Part shown: one piece after another, positions 50,698 through 61,378 of the stretch
Position numbering within the stretch: the first letter of the stretch is position 1
How the letters are laid out: each line of letters opens with the position of its first letter
Assembly: GCA_902612575.1 (NCBI GenBank)
Contig: CACMDZ010000002.1
Coordinates: 62,001-126,000 of the forward strand
DNA: 64,000 bases
Direction of reading: 5' to 3'
From: an uncultured Pelagibacteraceae bacterium
GTDB taxonomy: Bacteria; Pseudomonadota; Alphaproteobacteria; Pelagibacterales; Pelagibacteraceae
Made by a program: the position numbers and the translations under genes
The notes under the pieces: generated by a model
What the model saw: the letters and a program-made list of their open reading frames with translations, nothing else
What the model was told of the DNA's origin: nothing
The model's database searches: none

Positions 50698-51324
50698 ATG
50701 GCCCTCAAATACAGATTCAATCTTAAAGATATAAAACTTGAAGACTTTAAAGTTTATTTAGTTGCGATGTTTAAAGGCATTTTGCCTAAGAAGAAAATTA
50801 AGAACATTGATGATCTTAGGCAATTTATTCAGCAAAAATCTGCTTGGGTATCTCAAGTTACTTTATATAACTATTTAAAAACGAGAATGGGAACTAAGTG
50901 GGTTCTGCATTTTGATGACGAAAAGTTCTTAACTTCAATAAATACTGCAAAGTGGAATATTTATGCAATATCTCTTCAAGATTTGTCATTTTATACAATC
51001 TCGTATTTATATGTTTTTTATAATTATAAGGAAACAGACAAAGCATCTGAAATTTACAATAATATTCTCAATAAAGAGTTAGAAAATGGTATGCCCGCAG
51101 AGATTGTTGATGAGGCAAGAATAAGTTTTAAAAAAAGATTAGATCAAATTAAGTGGGAGGAATATTATAAATCTTGGCCATTTAATGAAAGTGCTTTGGC
51201 TTTATATAATTGGGCTCCTGTTGCGAATGAATTAAAAACTTTAGATAGGAAAATTGTTTTGAATTCAATGATTTTAAAATGGGACAATATTAAAGAGGAG
51301 TTTTCGAAATTAATAAAGATCTAA
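50698..51324 (+). CDS. Conserved hypothetical protein
   Basis: 208-aa open frame between the divergent symporter operon and convergent acs; no motif recognised. Confidence 0.7.
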   Translation: MALKYRFNLKDIKLEDFKVYLVAMFKGILPKKKIKNIDDLRQFIQQKSAWVSQVTLYNYLKTRMGTKWVLHFDDEKFLTSINTAKWNIYAISLQDLSFYTISYLYVFYNYKETDKASEIYNNILNKELENGMPAEIVDEARISFKKRLDQIKWEEYYKSWPFNESALALYNWAPVANELKTLDRKIVLNSMILKWDNIKEEFSKLIKI

Positions 51325-53306
51325 ATATTTTTTCTATTGTCTACCAAACTGTCAACAACCGAAGGATCTGCTAAGGTCGTTGTATCTCCTAATTGACCAT
51401 GTTCATTCGCAGCTATTTTTCTCAAAATTCTTCGCATTATTTTTCCAGATCTAGTTTTTGGAAGTCCTGGAGCAAACTGTATTAAGTCCGGTGTAGCAAT
51501 TGGACCAATTTGTTTTCTAACCCAAAGTTTTAAATCTCTTTCTAAATCAAGAGTACTTTTTTCCCCTGCATTTAAAGTCACATAACAATAAAGTCCATTG
51601 CCTTTAATATCGTGTGGATAGCCAACCACTGCTGCTTCAGCAACTTTAGGATGAGCTACAAAAGCACTTTCGATTTCCGCAGTACCTAAATTATGTCCGG
51701 ATACTATTATGACATCATCTACTCTTCCAGTTATCCAATAATAACCATCTTTATCTCTTCTACATCCGTCTCCTGTAAAATATTTTCCATCAAACTGTGA
51801 AAAATATGTATCAATAAATCTCTGGTGGTCTCCATACACAGTTCTCATTTGTCCTGGCCAAGATTGTGCTATACATAATCTTCCTTGAGATTCTCCTTTT
51901 AATACTTTTCCATCTTTATCTAATATTTCTGGTTTTATCCCATAAAATGGTTTTGTTGCAGAGCCAGGTTTTAAATCTATTGCTCCTGTTTGTGGACTTA
52001 TTAATATCCCACCTGTCTCAGTTTGCCACCAGGTGTCAACAATTGGACATCTGCTATCTCCAACAGTTTTAAAATACCATTCCCAGGCCTCAGGATTTAT
52101 TGGCTCTCCAACAGTACCTAAAAGTTTTAAAGTTTTTCTAGAAGTTTTTTTAACAGGTTTATCTCCTTCTCTCATTAGAGCTCTAATTGCCGTAGGAGCA
52201 GTATAGAAAATATTGACCTTATATTTATCAACTATTTGCCACCATCTTGATGTGTCAGGATAAGTTGGAATTCCCTCAAACATTATTGTAGTTGCGCCAT
52301 TAGCAAGTGGTCCATAAATAATATAACTGTGTCCAGTAACCCACCCAATATCAGCTGTGCACCAATAAATATCTTTTGGTTTGTAGTTGAAAATATATTG
52401 GTGGGTCATTGATGCGTAAACCATATAACCACCAGTTGTATGAAGAACCCCTTTTGGCTTTCCAGTTGAACCAGATGTGTAAAGAATAAACAGAGGATCT
52501 TCAGCACTCATTTCCTCAGGCTCACATTTTGATGATACTTTTTTAGTCATTTGATGATACCAAACATCTCTATCATTAAACCAATCTATTTTCTTAGTAC
52601 CAGTTCTTTTTACTACAATACATTTTTTAACATTCGGACAGCTTTGCAGGGCTTCATCAGTAATAGATTTCAATGGAATTGTTTTACCACCTCTAACTCC
52701 TTCATCTGCAGTTATTACATAATCGGATTCACAGTCATTAATTCTTCCCGAAATACTATCTGGAGAAAAACCACCAAATATTATTGAGTGAACTGCACCT
52801 ATTCTTGCACATGCCAGCATTGTATAGGCAAGCTCAGGTATCATAGTTAGATAAATTGTTACTCTATCTCCTTTTTGAACTCCTAAATTTTTTAAACCAT
52901 TTGCAGCTTTGGAAACTTCTTTATGTAATTCTTTGTAGCTAATTTTCTTTTGAACTTTTGGATCATCACCAACCCAGATAATTGCAGTTTTATTGGCATT
53001 CTTTTTTAAATGTCTATCAATACAATTTGCTGATGCGTTTAATGTACCATCATAAAACCATTTTATATGAACATCATCTTTACTATATTTCACATCTTTA
53101 ATTTTTTTATAAGGCTTAATCCAACTAATTCTTTTTCCTTCTTTTTTCCAAAAGCCATCATTATCTTTTATTGACTCATTATATTTCTTTAAATATTGAG
53201 ACTTATTAATAATTGCTTTACTTATCCAATCTTTTTGCGTTTTATAAATGGTTTCTTTAATTTTTTTGGAAGATATCTTTTTTTTTGTCTTTTTTTTCTT
53301 AGGCAT
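51321..53306 (-). CDS. acs: Acetyl-CoA synthetase
   Basis: [58 protein letters not shown]. Confidence 0.97.
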   Translation of the reverse strand: MPKKKKTKKKISSKKIKETIYKTQKDWISKAIINKSQYLKKYNESIKDNDGFWKKEGKRISWIKPYKKIKDVKYSKDDVHIKWFYDGTLNASANCIDRHLKKNANKTAIIWVGDDPKVQKKISYKELHKEVSKAANGLKNLGVQKGDRVTIYLTMIPELAYTMLACARIGAVHSIIFGGFSPDSISGRINDCESDYVITADEGVRGGKTIPLKSITDEALQSCPNVKKCIVVKRTGTKKIDWFNDRDVWYHQMTKKVSSKCEPEEMSAEDPLFILYTSGSTGKPKGVLHTTGGYMVYASMTHQYIFNYKPKDIYWCTADIGWVTGHSYIIYGPLANGATTIMFEGIPTYPDTSRWWQIVDKYKVNIFYTAPTAIRALMREGDKPVKKTSRKTLKLLGTVGEPINPEAWEWYFKTVGDSRCPIVDTWWQTETGGILISPQTGAIDLKPGSATKPFYGIKPEILDKDGKVLKGESQGRLCIAQSWPGQMRTVYGDHQRFIDTYFSQFDGKYFTGDGCRRDKDGYYWITGRVDDVIIVSGHNLGTAEIESAFVAHPKVAEAAVVGYPHDIKGNGLYCYVTLNAGEKSTLDLERDLKLWVRKQIGPIATPDLIQFAPGLPKTRSGKIMRRILRKIAANEHGQLGDTTTLADPSVVDSLVDNRKNI

Positions 53307-53316
53307 GAATTTTTTT

Positions 53317-53733
53317 TTATTGAATTCTACCCATGTTCAAAATTATTTTCCAGCTTTTAGTATCAATTGGCATAACTGAGAGTCTACTTTGTTTAATCAG
53401 TGATAAGTTCTCTAAAGCCTTTGTTTTTTTGATATTTTTAAGTGTTACAGGATTTTGAAGTTTTTTTTTAAATTTAACCTTAACTGCAACAAACCTTTTT
53501 TTCTTATCTGTTGGATCAATGAATGCAGTTTTTATAACTTCAACAATGCCAACAATCTCTTTTCCTATATTAGAATGATAAAAAAAACAAAGATCTCCCT
53601 TTTGCATTTTTTTTAAATTATTCGCTGCTTGATAATTTCTAACACCATCCCAATCAGCACCTTTTTCTCCAGCTTTGATTTGTTGATCTATCGACCAAAC
53701 GTCAGGTTCAGATTTCATTAACCAATATTGCAT
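53317..53733 (-). CDS. EVE-domain protein
   Basis: [15 protein letters not shown]...[28 protein letters not shown]. Confidence 0.93.
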   Translation of the reverse strand: MQYWLMKSEPDVWSIDQQIKAGEKGADWDGVRNYQAANNLKKMQKGDLCFFYHSNIGKEIVGIVEVIKTAFIDPTDKKKRFVAVKVKFKKKLQNPVTLKNIKKTKALENLSLIKQSRLSVMPIDTKSWKIILNMGRIQ

Positions 53734-53850
53734 CTAATTTTTTTTATTCTTCTTTTCTTTTTTAAGTTTTCTTTTTTCTTTTAAAGATAGCTTAGCTTTT
53801 TTCATTACACTTGCATCCTTAAATGATTTACCACTGTATCTTTTTGACAT
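53734..53850 (-). CDS. 38-aa highly basic small ORF (not in ORF track)
   Basis: Hand translation MSKRYSGKSFKDASVMKKAKLSLKEKRKLKKEKKNKKN; sits exactly between tsaD and the EVE gene. Confidence 0.45.
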   Translation of the reverse strand: MSKRYSGKSFKDASVMKKAKLSLKEKRKLKKEKKNKKN

Positions 53851-54924
53851 TTATAATCTAACTCCTGCTCCTTTTAAAAATTTTGCTTTTTCATCAAGCG
53901 GAAGTCTTGGATTTGCTGCTAGATCTAAGTTATCAAATTTTTTGACTTTATACTTTTCAAGACCAACAAGTGCAATCATAGCTGCATTATCACCACATAA
54001 TTTTGGTTCAGGAAAAATTGGTCTAAAATTATTTTTCTTACATACTTTTATCAATTTTTTTCTTATTCCTATATTAGCCGCAACACCTCCAGCAATTACA
54101 AAAGATCTATCTTTCTTTCTGCTGGTTTTTTTGAATTCCTCAAATGCTACTTGCGTTTTAACTTCTAAAATTTCTTCAATTGTTTTTTGAAAAGATGCTG
54201 CAAGATCATATTTCTCTTGCTTAGATTTTATAGTGTTAGATATTCTTAAAATTGCTGTTTTAAGACCTGCAAAAGATAAATTACATCCTCCTTTATTAAT
54301 AATTGGTTTAGGAAGTTTAAATTTATTTGCATCTCCCTGCTTAGCAAAACCTTCTAACTTTGGTCCCCCTGGAAAATCAATTCCTAAAAGTTTTGCGGTC
54401 TTGTCAAATGCCTCTCCTAATGCATCATCAATTGTTGTTCCTAATCTTTTATAATTTCCAAGCCCATTCACACTTAGATATTGAGTGTGTCCACCCGAAA
54501 TTAACAATAGTAAATATGGAAAATTTAACTTTGTACTAAGTCTTGGACTTAAAGCATGTCCTTCAAGATGGTTTACTCCAATAAAAGGTACATTTAAGCT
54601 AGCAGATAAAGCTTTACCAAAATTTAAACCGATAGTAAGGCAAACAATTAAGCCTGGACCAGATGTTGAGGCAATTGCAGAAACATCATTTAAATTCACA
54701 CCACTTTCATTAATTGCTTTTTTTGCAATTAAATCGATTTTTTCAACATGAGACCGTGCTGCAAGTTCAGGAACTACACCTCCGAATTCTTTATGAATAT
54801 CAAATTGACTTGAAACTACGTTAGATAATATTTTTATCTTACCATTTTTATCTTCTTCTATGATTGATACTGCTGTTTCATCGCAACTTGTCTCAATTCC
54901 AAGGATTATTTTTTTTTTATTCAT
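53851..54924 (-). CDS. tsaD: tRNA N6-threonylcarbamoyladenosine synthase subunit TsaD
   Basis: ILGIETSCDETAVSI, GVNHLEGHALSPRL, LISGGHTQ. Confidence 0.97.
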   Translation of the reverse strand: MNKKKIILGIETSCDETAVSIIEEDKNGKIKILSNVVSSQFDIHKEFGGVVPELAARSHVEKIDLIAKKAINESGVNLNDVSAIASTSGPGLIVCLTIGLNFGKALSASLNVPFIGVNHLEGHALSPRLSTKLNFPYLLLLISGGHTQYLSVNGLGNYKRLGTTIDDALGEAFDKTAKLLGIDFPGGPKLEGFAKQGDANKFKLPKPIINKGGCNLSFAGLKTAILRISNTIKSKQEKYDLAASFQKTIEEILEVKTQVAFEEFKKTSRKKDRSFVIAGGVAANIGIRKKLIKVCKKNNFRPIFPEPKLCGDNAAMIALVGLEKYKVKKFDNLDLAANPRLPLDEKAKFLKGAGVRL

Positions 54925-54978
54925 AAATATTTATAATTAATACAATTAAACTATAAGAATGTAATAAAAATAAGAATT

Positions 54979-55890
54979 ATGAGAAGAGATAAATTCATTG
55001 TTGGTACTCGAGGAAGTAAGTTAGCTCTAATTTATACTGAAAAAGTGATCAAGTTTCTTAAAAATGTTTCATCAACTGATATAGAAATAAAAAAAATAGT
55101 CACCAGTGGAGATGAAAACCAAAAGGATAGGTTGTCAAATATTGGAGGGAAAGGCTTATTTTCAAAAAAAATTGAAACAGAATTAATTAATCATAAAATT
55201 GATATTGCAGTTCATGCTTTAAAAGATATGCCATCAATCGAAACTGAGGGTTTGATAACAAATTTTTATTTAAAAAGAAATTCTCCTAATGAAATATTTA
55301 TTAGCAATAACAATATCAAGTTCCAGGATCTTAAACCAAATTCAACTATTGGAACTTCTTCGTATAGAAGGGAATACCAACTCCAGAGTATTAGATCAGA
55401 TTTAAATTATAAATTAATAAGAGGAAATGTGGACACTAGGATCAATAAGTTAGAGAATGGAGATTACGATGCCATTTTACTTTCCAAAGCTGGCATAGAA
55501 GCTTTGGGACTGACAAATAAAATAACACAGGAATTTGATACAGAGGAGCTAATACCATGTGCCGGACAAGGAATTATTGCCATACAATGTAGAAAAAATG
55601 ATAAAGACGTAATAAATATATTGGAAAAAATTAATGATAATCAGTCAAGAGTAATTGCAAATGCTGAGAGAAATATTTTGAAAATTCTTGAGGGTGATTG
55701 TGATACAGCAGTTGGTGTATATGCGAAAATTACGAAAGATATTGTAAATATTAAAGCAGAACTTTTCTCAGTTGATGGCAAACAGAGATTTTATGTTGAT
55801 GAAAGTGAAAATGAAAAAATGATTAATGATCTAAGTATTAAGATTGGAGAAAAATTAAAATCAGAATCAAAAGGATCATACAAAAGGTAA
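54979..55890 (+). CDS. hemC: Porphobilinogen deaminase
   Basis: VGTRGSKLALIYTE, AVHALKDMPS, GTSSYRRE, EGDCDTAVG. Confidence 0.96.
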   Translation: MRRDKFIVGTRGSKLALIYTEKVIKFLKNVSSTDIEIKKIVTSGDENQKDRLSNIGGKGLFSKKIETELINHKIDIAVHALKDMPSIETEGLITNFYLKRNSPNEIFISNNNIKFQDLKPNSTIGTSSYRREYQLQSIRSDLNYKLIRGNVDTRINKLENGDYDAILLSKAGIEALGLTNKITQEFDTEELIPCAGQGIIAIQCRKNDKDVINILEKINDNQSRVIANAERNILKILEGDCDTAVGVYAKITKDIVNIKAELFSVDGKQRFYVDESENEKMINDLSIKIGEKLKSESKGSYKR

Positions 55891-55891
55891 A

Positions 55892-56590
55892 ATGCATATT
55901 TTATTAACAAGACCACTAGAAGATAGTAAAGAATTAATTTTAAGATTTAGTTCTTTGGGGCATAAAGTTTCTCACCTACCCGTAATAAAAGTTGAACCAA
56001 TTAAATATGATGAACCTGACTATAGCCAATTTAAGGGAGTAATATTTACAAGTTCCAATGCAATAAAGAATTTAGACTTAACTAGAGTTGATAAGAAAAT
56101 TGAATGTTTTTGTGTCGGTTCCGCAACAGAAAAAATTGCAAAGTTAAAGGGTTTTCAAAATATTATTTCTGCAGAAGGAAACGTAAATAATTTAAAAGAA
56201 TTAATATTACAAAACTTTGACTCAAAAAATGGATCACTTCTTTACGTAAGTGGTCAAGTAGTTTCCAGTAGATTAGATAAAGATCTTATTGCAGAGGGTT
56301 ATTCTTTGAAGAGACTGATTAATTATACAGTTTCACCAACTCAAAAAATAAAGGAGGAATTTAGAACAGAGTTGAAAGCCTCGATTCCCGATATAATTTA
56401 TATCTACTCAGAAAATAGCGCTAAGAGTTTATTAAATTTACTTAAAAAATATAATCTTTTAGACAGTTGGATGGATACTAATTTGATGTGTATGGGTGAA
56501 AAATCATCATCAATTTTAAATGAGATTAAGTGGAAAAAAATTTTTCTATTTAACCCTGGTGAAGAAGAGTTTTTGCTATATAAAATTTAG
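55892..56590 (+). CDS. hemD: Uroporphyrinogen-III synthase
   Basis: ILLTRPLEDSKEL, GVIFTSSNAIKNL; follows hemC. Confidence 0.88.
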   Translation: MHILLTRPLEDSKELILRFSSLGHKVSHLPVIKVEPIKYDEPDYSQFKGVIFTSSNAIKNLDLTRVDKKIECFCVGSATEKIAKLKGFQNIISAEGNVNNLKELILQNFDSKNGSLLYVSGQVVSSRLDKDLIAEGYSLKRLINYTVSPTQKIKEEFRTELKASIPDIIYIYSENSAKSLLNLLKKYNLLDSWMDTNLMCMGEKSSSILNEIKWKKIFLFNPGEEEFLLYKI

Positions 56591-56592
56591 CC

Positions 56593-57678
56593 ATGGATGT
56601 TTTTGATAATTTTACAGGTCTATTTTTATCAGTTTGGAAAAAAGGAATATTGGGTGTTAACTTTGTAGAGATCTTAATAGGTCTTGGCATATTCTTTATA
56701 TTCCTAGTTTTTAGAGGCTTGATTAGTAAATTAGTAATAAGAAAATTAGAACTAATTTCAAAAAGAACCACCAATAAACTTGATGATACTTTTGTTAAGG
56801 CAATGGAGGGACCAGCAAGATTTCTTCCAATTGTTTTAGGAGTATTTTTTGCAAGTTACTATATGTCTTTTTCAGAAGACACCAGATTATTTTTAGACAA
56901 TGTAAATAGAACTTTAATTACAATTCTACTTTTTTGGATTATCCACCAAATAATTGAGCCAATCTCTTATATTCTAAGTGGTTTTGATAAAATTTTAACT
57001 AGAGAATTAATCGGCTGGATCATCAAATCTCTTAAAATTTTAATTTTAATTTTAGGTGCTGCAGCAGTTTTAGAGTTGTGGGGAATAAAAATTGGTCCAA
57101 TAATAGCTGGACTAGGATTATTTGGTGTTGCTGTTGCATTAGGAGCTCAAGATTTATTTAAAAATTTAATTTCAGGAATTTTGGTTCTTGTAGAAAAAAG
57201 ATTTAAAATGGGCGATTGGATTGAAGTTGAAGGAATAATCGAGGGAGTAGTTGAAAAAATAGGTTTTAGATCAACCGTTATAAGAAAATTTGATAAATCT
57301 TTAGCTATTATACCTAATTTTCAGTTTGCAGAAAATGCTGTGATTAACAAAAGTCAAATAACTAATTGGAGAATTAGTTGGACAATAACTCTTCAGTACG
57401 ACTCAACGGTAGAACAGTTAAAAACTATTAGAAATGACATAGAGAATTTTATTAATCATTCAGAAGATTATGAAACAGCTGTTGGAGTATCAGTAAGAGT
57501 AGATAAATTTTCCGATAGCTCAATAGATATGTATGTGAGATGTTACACAAAGACAAATAGTTGGAGCGAAATGTTATTAGTAAAGGAAAGACTTGCAATT
57601 AAGATTAAAGAAATTGTAGAGGGTAACAAAGCCTCTTTTGCTTTCCCAAGCACATCTGTTTATGTAGAAAAGAAATGA
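56593..57678 (+). CDS. MscS-family mechanosensitive channel
   Basis: GLGLFGVAVALGAQDLFKNLISGILVLVEKRFKMGDWIEVEG. Confidence 0.93.
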   Translation: MDVFDNFTGLFLSVWKKGILGVNFVEILIGLGIFFIFLVFRGLISKLVIRKLELISKRTTNKLDDTFVKAMEGPARFLPIVLGVFFASYYMSFSEDTRLFLDNVNRTLITILLFWIIHQIIEPISYILSGFDKILTRELIGWIIKSLKILILILGAAAVLELWGIKIGPIIAGLGLFGVAVALGAQDLFKNLISGILVLVEKRFKMGDWIEVEGIIEGVVEKIGFRSTVIRKFDKSLAIIPNFQFAENAVINKSQITNWRISWTITLQYDSTVEQLKTIRNDIENFINHSEDYETAVGVSVRVDKFSDSSIDMYVRCYTKTNSWSEMLLVKERLAIKIKEIVEGNKASFAFPSTSVYVEKK

Positions 57679-57965
57679 TAGCTATATTTTATTTAGTTCT
57701 CCAACTTTTGAAATTATATTCATATGTTGTGATAGCCAACGTTGTTATTAGCTGGTTAGTAGCTTTTAATGTCTTGAATACATCGAACAGATTTGTTTAT
57801 TCAATTTTAGAATTTACCTATAAGCTTACCGATCCAATTCTCAACAAAATCAGGGGTTTTTTACCTAGCCTTGGTGCTTTTGATATATCGCCAATCATTC
57901 TTCTTTTGTTGATATGGTTTATAGAAATGTGTATGAAGCTCTACATAGCACCACTAATTTTTTAA
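57675..57965 (+). CDS. YggT-family membrane protein
   Basis: YSYVVIANVVISWLVAFNVLN...YKLTDPILNKIRGFLPSLGAFDISPIILLL. Confidence 0.9.
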   Translation: MIAIFYLVLQLLKLYSYVVIANVVISWLVAFNVLNTSNRFVYSILEFTYKLTDPILNKIRGFLPSLGAFDISPIILLLLIWFIEMCMKLYIAPLIF

Positions 57966-57969
57966 TATC

Positions 57970-58818
57970 ATGATTTTAATTGATGGAAAAAAACAATCAG
58001 CTGAACTAAGAGAAGAACTAAAACAAGAAGTTGAGGGTTTAAAACAGAAACACAATAAAGTTCCAGGTCTTACAGTAATTTTAATTGGTGACTTAGCCCC
58101 AAGCCAAATTTATGTAAGAAATAAAGAAAAATCAGCAAAACAAGTTGGTTTGAAATCAGAAGTTATAAAATATCCAGATACAGTAGATGAAAAGACTGTT
58201 TTAAATAAAATAGAGGAACTTAATAAAGATGAAACAGTTTCAGGAATTTTAGTTCAATTACCATTGCCCAAACATATCAACAAGCAACATGTTATTGAAA
58301 CTATCTCACCACACAAGGATGTAGATGGTTTACATCCAATGAATGTGGGTAATCTATCGTCTGGATATCAAGGATCAATTCCTTGTACACCACTTGGATG
58401 TTATTACTTATTAAAAAAAATTGAACCCAACCTAACGGGAAAAAAAGCCGTCATGATTGGTAGATCAAATCTAAATGGAAAAGCTATGGCGCAGCTTTTA
58501 CTTCAAGAAGATTGTACAGTAACGATTACTCATTCAAAAACTAAAGATCTTCAGCATGAGTGCTTAGAGGCAGATGTGATTGTTGCAGCAGTTGGAATTC
58601 CTGAACTTATAAAGGGAGATTGGGTAAAAAAAGATGCAATAGTAATAGATGTCGGAATAAATAAAACAGAAAATGGTATAGTGGGTGATGTAAATTTTGA
58701 AGAAGTTTCAAAAGTTGCAAAAGCTTTAACTCCAGTTCCAGGTGGCGTTGGACCTATGACAATTGCATGTCTTTTAAAAAATACAATTGAGTGTTTCAAA
58801 AGATCCTTAATTAATTAA
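57970..58818 (+). CDS. folD: Methylenetetrahydrofolate dehydrogenase/cyclohydrolase
   Basis: GILVQLPLPKHI, DVDGLHPMNVG, TPVPGGVGPMTIA. Confidence 0.97.
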   Translation: MILIDGKKQSAELREELKQEVEGLKQKHNKVPGLTVILIGDLAPSQIYVRNKEKSAKQVGLKSEVIKYPDTVDEKTVLNKIEELNKDETVSGILVQLPLPKHINKQHVIETISPHKDVDGLHPMNVGNLSSGYQGSIPCTPLGCYYLLKKIEPNLTGKKAVMIGRSNLNGKAMAQLLLQEDCTVTITHSKTKDLQHECLEADVIVAAVGIPELIKGDWVKKDAIVIDVGINKTENGIVGDVNFEEVSKVAKALTPVPGGVGPMTIACLLKNTIECFKRSLIN

Positions 58819-58824
58819 AGATAA

Positions 58825-59883
58825 TTGCCAAAGTTAGCAATTTTAATTCTTATTTTTTTTATCTATAATTCTTTATCATTAGCTATGGAAAAAATGCCTT
58901 ATCATCACTTACCAGACGGTAGCTTCAGAAATCCAGAGGGCTCACCTGAGAGAAATTCTAATTTCAAATGGTCCTTTAAAGTATTCAACAAAGAAAAGAA
59001 AAAACTTAATATGTCTGTTCCCAAGGATCATGTCGTTGATAAACAAAGAGTTCTTTCAAATTTAGAAAATTTAAAAAATGATGATTATGTTGGTTGGATT
59101 GGGCATGCAACTTTCTTAATTAAGCTTGGAAATACAACAATTATAACTGATCCTGTCTTTTCAAAAAATGCAGGTCCACTAATTTTTGGTCCAAAAAGAT
59201 ATGTTAAAACAGCACTAGATTTAAATGAAATTCCTAAGACACACTTATTTCTTCTAACTCATAATCATTACGATCATCAAGATATGACTACAATTAAAAG
59301 ATTTCCTTTTAAGGATGCAAAAGTTTTACTTCCTCTAAAGCTTGGAAAGTATTTCATGCGAAATAGCTACAAAGATGTGAACGAAATGGATTGGTATGAT
59401 GAAATTAAAGTTAATGAAGAGCTTAAAGTAACATTGTTACCAGCAGTTCACTGGTCAAAAAGAAGCTTAACAGATACAAATAAAACTTTATGGGGAAACT
59501 TTTTAATTGAGTACAAAGATAAAAAGATACTCTTTGCTTGTGATACTGGAGTTGGAAATATTTATAAAGAGTTAGGTGAAAAATATGGACCTATTGATTT
59601 AACACTCATTAATATTGGAGCTTATAATTTTTATCCATTATCACCTAATAAAGATAAATCTTCTTACCATACTAATCCTGAAGAGGCTTTAAGTATTGCA
59701 AGAGATCTTAAAAGTAAAAAAGTTTTAGGGATGCACTGGGGTACTTTTGTTTTATCTTTAGAGCCAATAATGGAGCCACCCGTTAGATTTAAAGATAATG
59801 CAGAAAAATATGGTTTTAAAAAAGAAGATGCAATTATTTTTAAAATTGGTGAATTTCAGTCTTTAAAAAATTTAGGAATTTAA
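58825..59883 (+). CDS. Metallo-beta-lactamase fold (NAPE-PLD/UlaG-like) hydrolase, TTG start
   Basis: WIGHATFLIKLGNTTIITDPVFS, LLTHNHYDHQDMTTI; N-terminal signal-like segment. Confidence 0.88.
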   Translation: MPKLAILILIFFIYNSLSLAMEKMPYHHLPDGSFRNPEGSPERNSNFKWSFKVFNKEKKKLNMSVPKDHVVDKQRVLSNLENLKNDDYVGWIGHATFLIKLGNTTIITDPVFSKNAGPLIFGPKRYVKTALDLNEIPKTHLFLLTHNHYDHQDMTTIKRFPFKDAKVLLPLKLGKYFMRNSYKDVNEMDWYDEIKVNEELKVTLLPAVHWSKRSLTDTNKTLWGNFLIEYKDKKILFACDTGVGNIYKELGEKYGPIDLTLINIGAYNFYPLSPNKDKSSYHTNPEEALSIARDLKSKKVLGMHWGTFVLSLEPIMEPPVRFKDNAEKYGFKKEDAIIFKIGEFQSLKNLGI

Positions 59884-60116
59884 CAACAGCCGCAAGTTTT
59901 CTTTTGCTTACTTTTTTCTTCTTTTAACAATTTTTCTTCAGCTTTTGCTATTTCTAGTTCTTTTACACTTTCTTCTGAAGCAGTTTTTTCTTGCAATAGT
60001 TTGTTTTCAAAATATGCATAAAGAGAGTTAAAGCCTAGCTTAGAAGCTTTTTTTTCTTCATAGTTTCTTCTTCCCTTTAAATTTTCAATTAATTCTAATA
60101 TTTGTGGGTTCTGCAT
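59880..60116 (-). CDS. Small charged protein with C-terminal CGCC
   Basis: 78-aa ORF ending KSKQKKTCGCC. Confidence 0.6.
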   Translation of the reverse strand: MQNPQILELIENLKGRRNYEEKKASKLGFNSLYAYFENKLLQEKTASEESVKELEIAKAEEKLLKEEKSKQKKTCGCC

Positions 60117-60157
60117 ATTATTTTTATCTCATAAATTAAAAAAATTTCAATTATAAT

Positions 60158-61300
60158 TTATTCAAGGTTTTCAACTACTTTAGGAATATATTTTTTAAAG
60201 TTAAAAAAACCTTTGTTACAAAACTTCCATGAATTTTGATCTAATTTTCTATAAAGAAACTCAATATTTTTTAGCGAGTTTTGATTTATATAATCTAAAT
60301 TTTCTCCAACAGTTGGATAAAGGCAGTAACAACTTTCTAAGTTTTTAATTTCGTTAATATCAATAATCTCACAATTAATTGATTTTTCCTCTAACCTTTT
60401 CTTTTGTTCCTCAATCAAACTAACCTTAAAATTCAGTACATTTTCACTAAGTTTAATATTTCTATTTTCATTTTTATTATCAATAAGAAGAATTTTTTTG
60501 AATTTTTGTAGTGCAAAGTCAGTGATTTCAAATGCTAAATTATTTTCGAAAACTAGTAAGTTTTTCTCTTCAATATTTATCGGATTTTCAAAAGTTTTAT
60601 GGAGAATAGTATAATTTTTATCACTTATTATTGGGGGTGCATTTTCGTTAAGTTTAATATTTTCAAATCTATTATTTGTAAATTTTTTAATATTCCATTC
60701 ACTTGCAAGATAATGTTTCCCTTGAGTTTGTATACCTGCAACCCAACGCCAGCCCAAGGTATTAGATGCAGTATCACCATCATATAAGTGTTGCATAAAA
60801 AATTCAGCACCAAGTTGCCAAGGTAAGTCTAGTGTAAATATCCAAATGCTAGCAAACCACATTCTGGTATGATTATGCAAATAATTATAAGTCTTAAGTT
60901 CGTTTACCCATTCATTGAAGCATTCAATTTCAGTGTTGCCCTCAATGGCATTTAAGTAACTTTTATTATCTTTAAATTTCTCTTTTATTCTTTTTAAATC
61001 TAATAAATAATCATCCCAAACTCCTGATCTTAGTTCTAACCAACCTTTCCAATATGTTCGCCACAAAACTTCTTGAATAAATTTTTCATTTTTTGAAAAG
61101 GAAAATTTTTCCAGTGACTTACTAATCACTTCTTTTTCATTAATCACCCCATGTGTAATATATGGTGATAAGCAAGACGTATTAGATCGTTTATCAGGAC
61201 CAAAATCAAAATTTCTTAGTCTCGAATACTCTCCTAAGTTTTTCTCAATGAAGATGTTGAGATTTTCAACAGCTGTTTGTCTTGTTGGTTTTAAATTCAT
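60158..61300 (-). CDS. Cryptochrome/DNA photolyase-family FAD-binding protein
   Basis: NTSCLSPYITHGVI, EVLWRTYWKGWLE, HNHTRMWFASIWIF, DGDTASNTLGWRWVAGIQTQGKHYLAS. Confidence 0.88.
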   Translation of the reverse strand: MNLKPTRQTAVENLNIFIEKNLGEYSRLRNFDFGPDKRSNTSCLSPYITHGVINEKEVISKSLEKFSFSKNEKFIQEVLWRTYWKGWLELRSGVWDDYLLDLKRIKEKFKDNKSYLNAIEGNTEIECFNEWVNELKTYNYLHNHTRMWFASIWIFTLDLPWQLGAEFFMQHLYDGDTASNTLGWRWVAGIQTQGKHYLASEWNIKKFTNNRFENIKLNENAPPIISDKNYTILHKTFENPINIEEKNLLVFENNLAFEITDFALQKFKKILLIDNKNENRNIKLSENVLNFKVSLIEEQKKRLEEKSINCEIIDINEIKNLESCYCLYPTVGENLDYINQNSLKNIEFLYRKLDQNSWKFCNKGFFNFKKYIPKVVENLE

Positions 61301-61343
61301 AATTAAAAATTTTACTTTAGATAATTTATATTAGAAAAATGTA

Positions 61344-61373
61344 AAGGGCCCAAAAAAACCTAATTGGGCCCTT
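61344..61373. terminator. Bidirectional Rho-independent terminator-like hairpin
   Basis: AAGGGCCC-aaaaaaacctaatt-GGGCCCTT. Confidence 0.75.
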
Positions 61374-61378
61374 AATTA

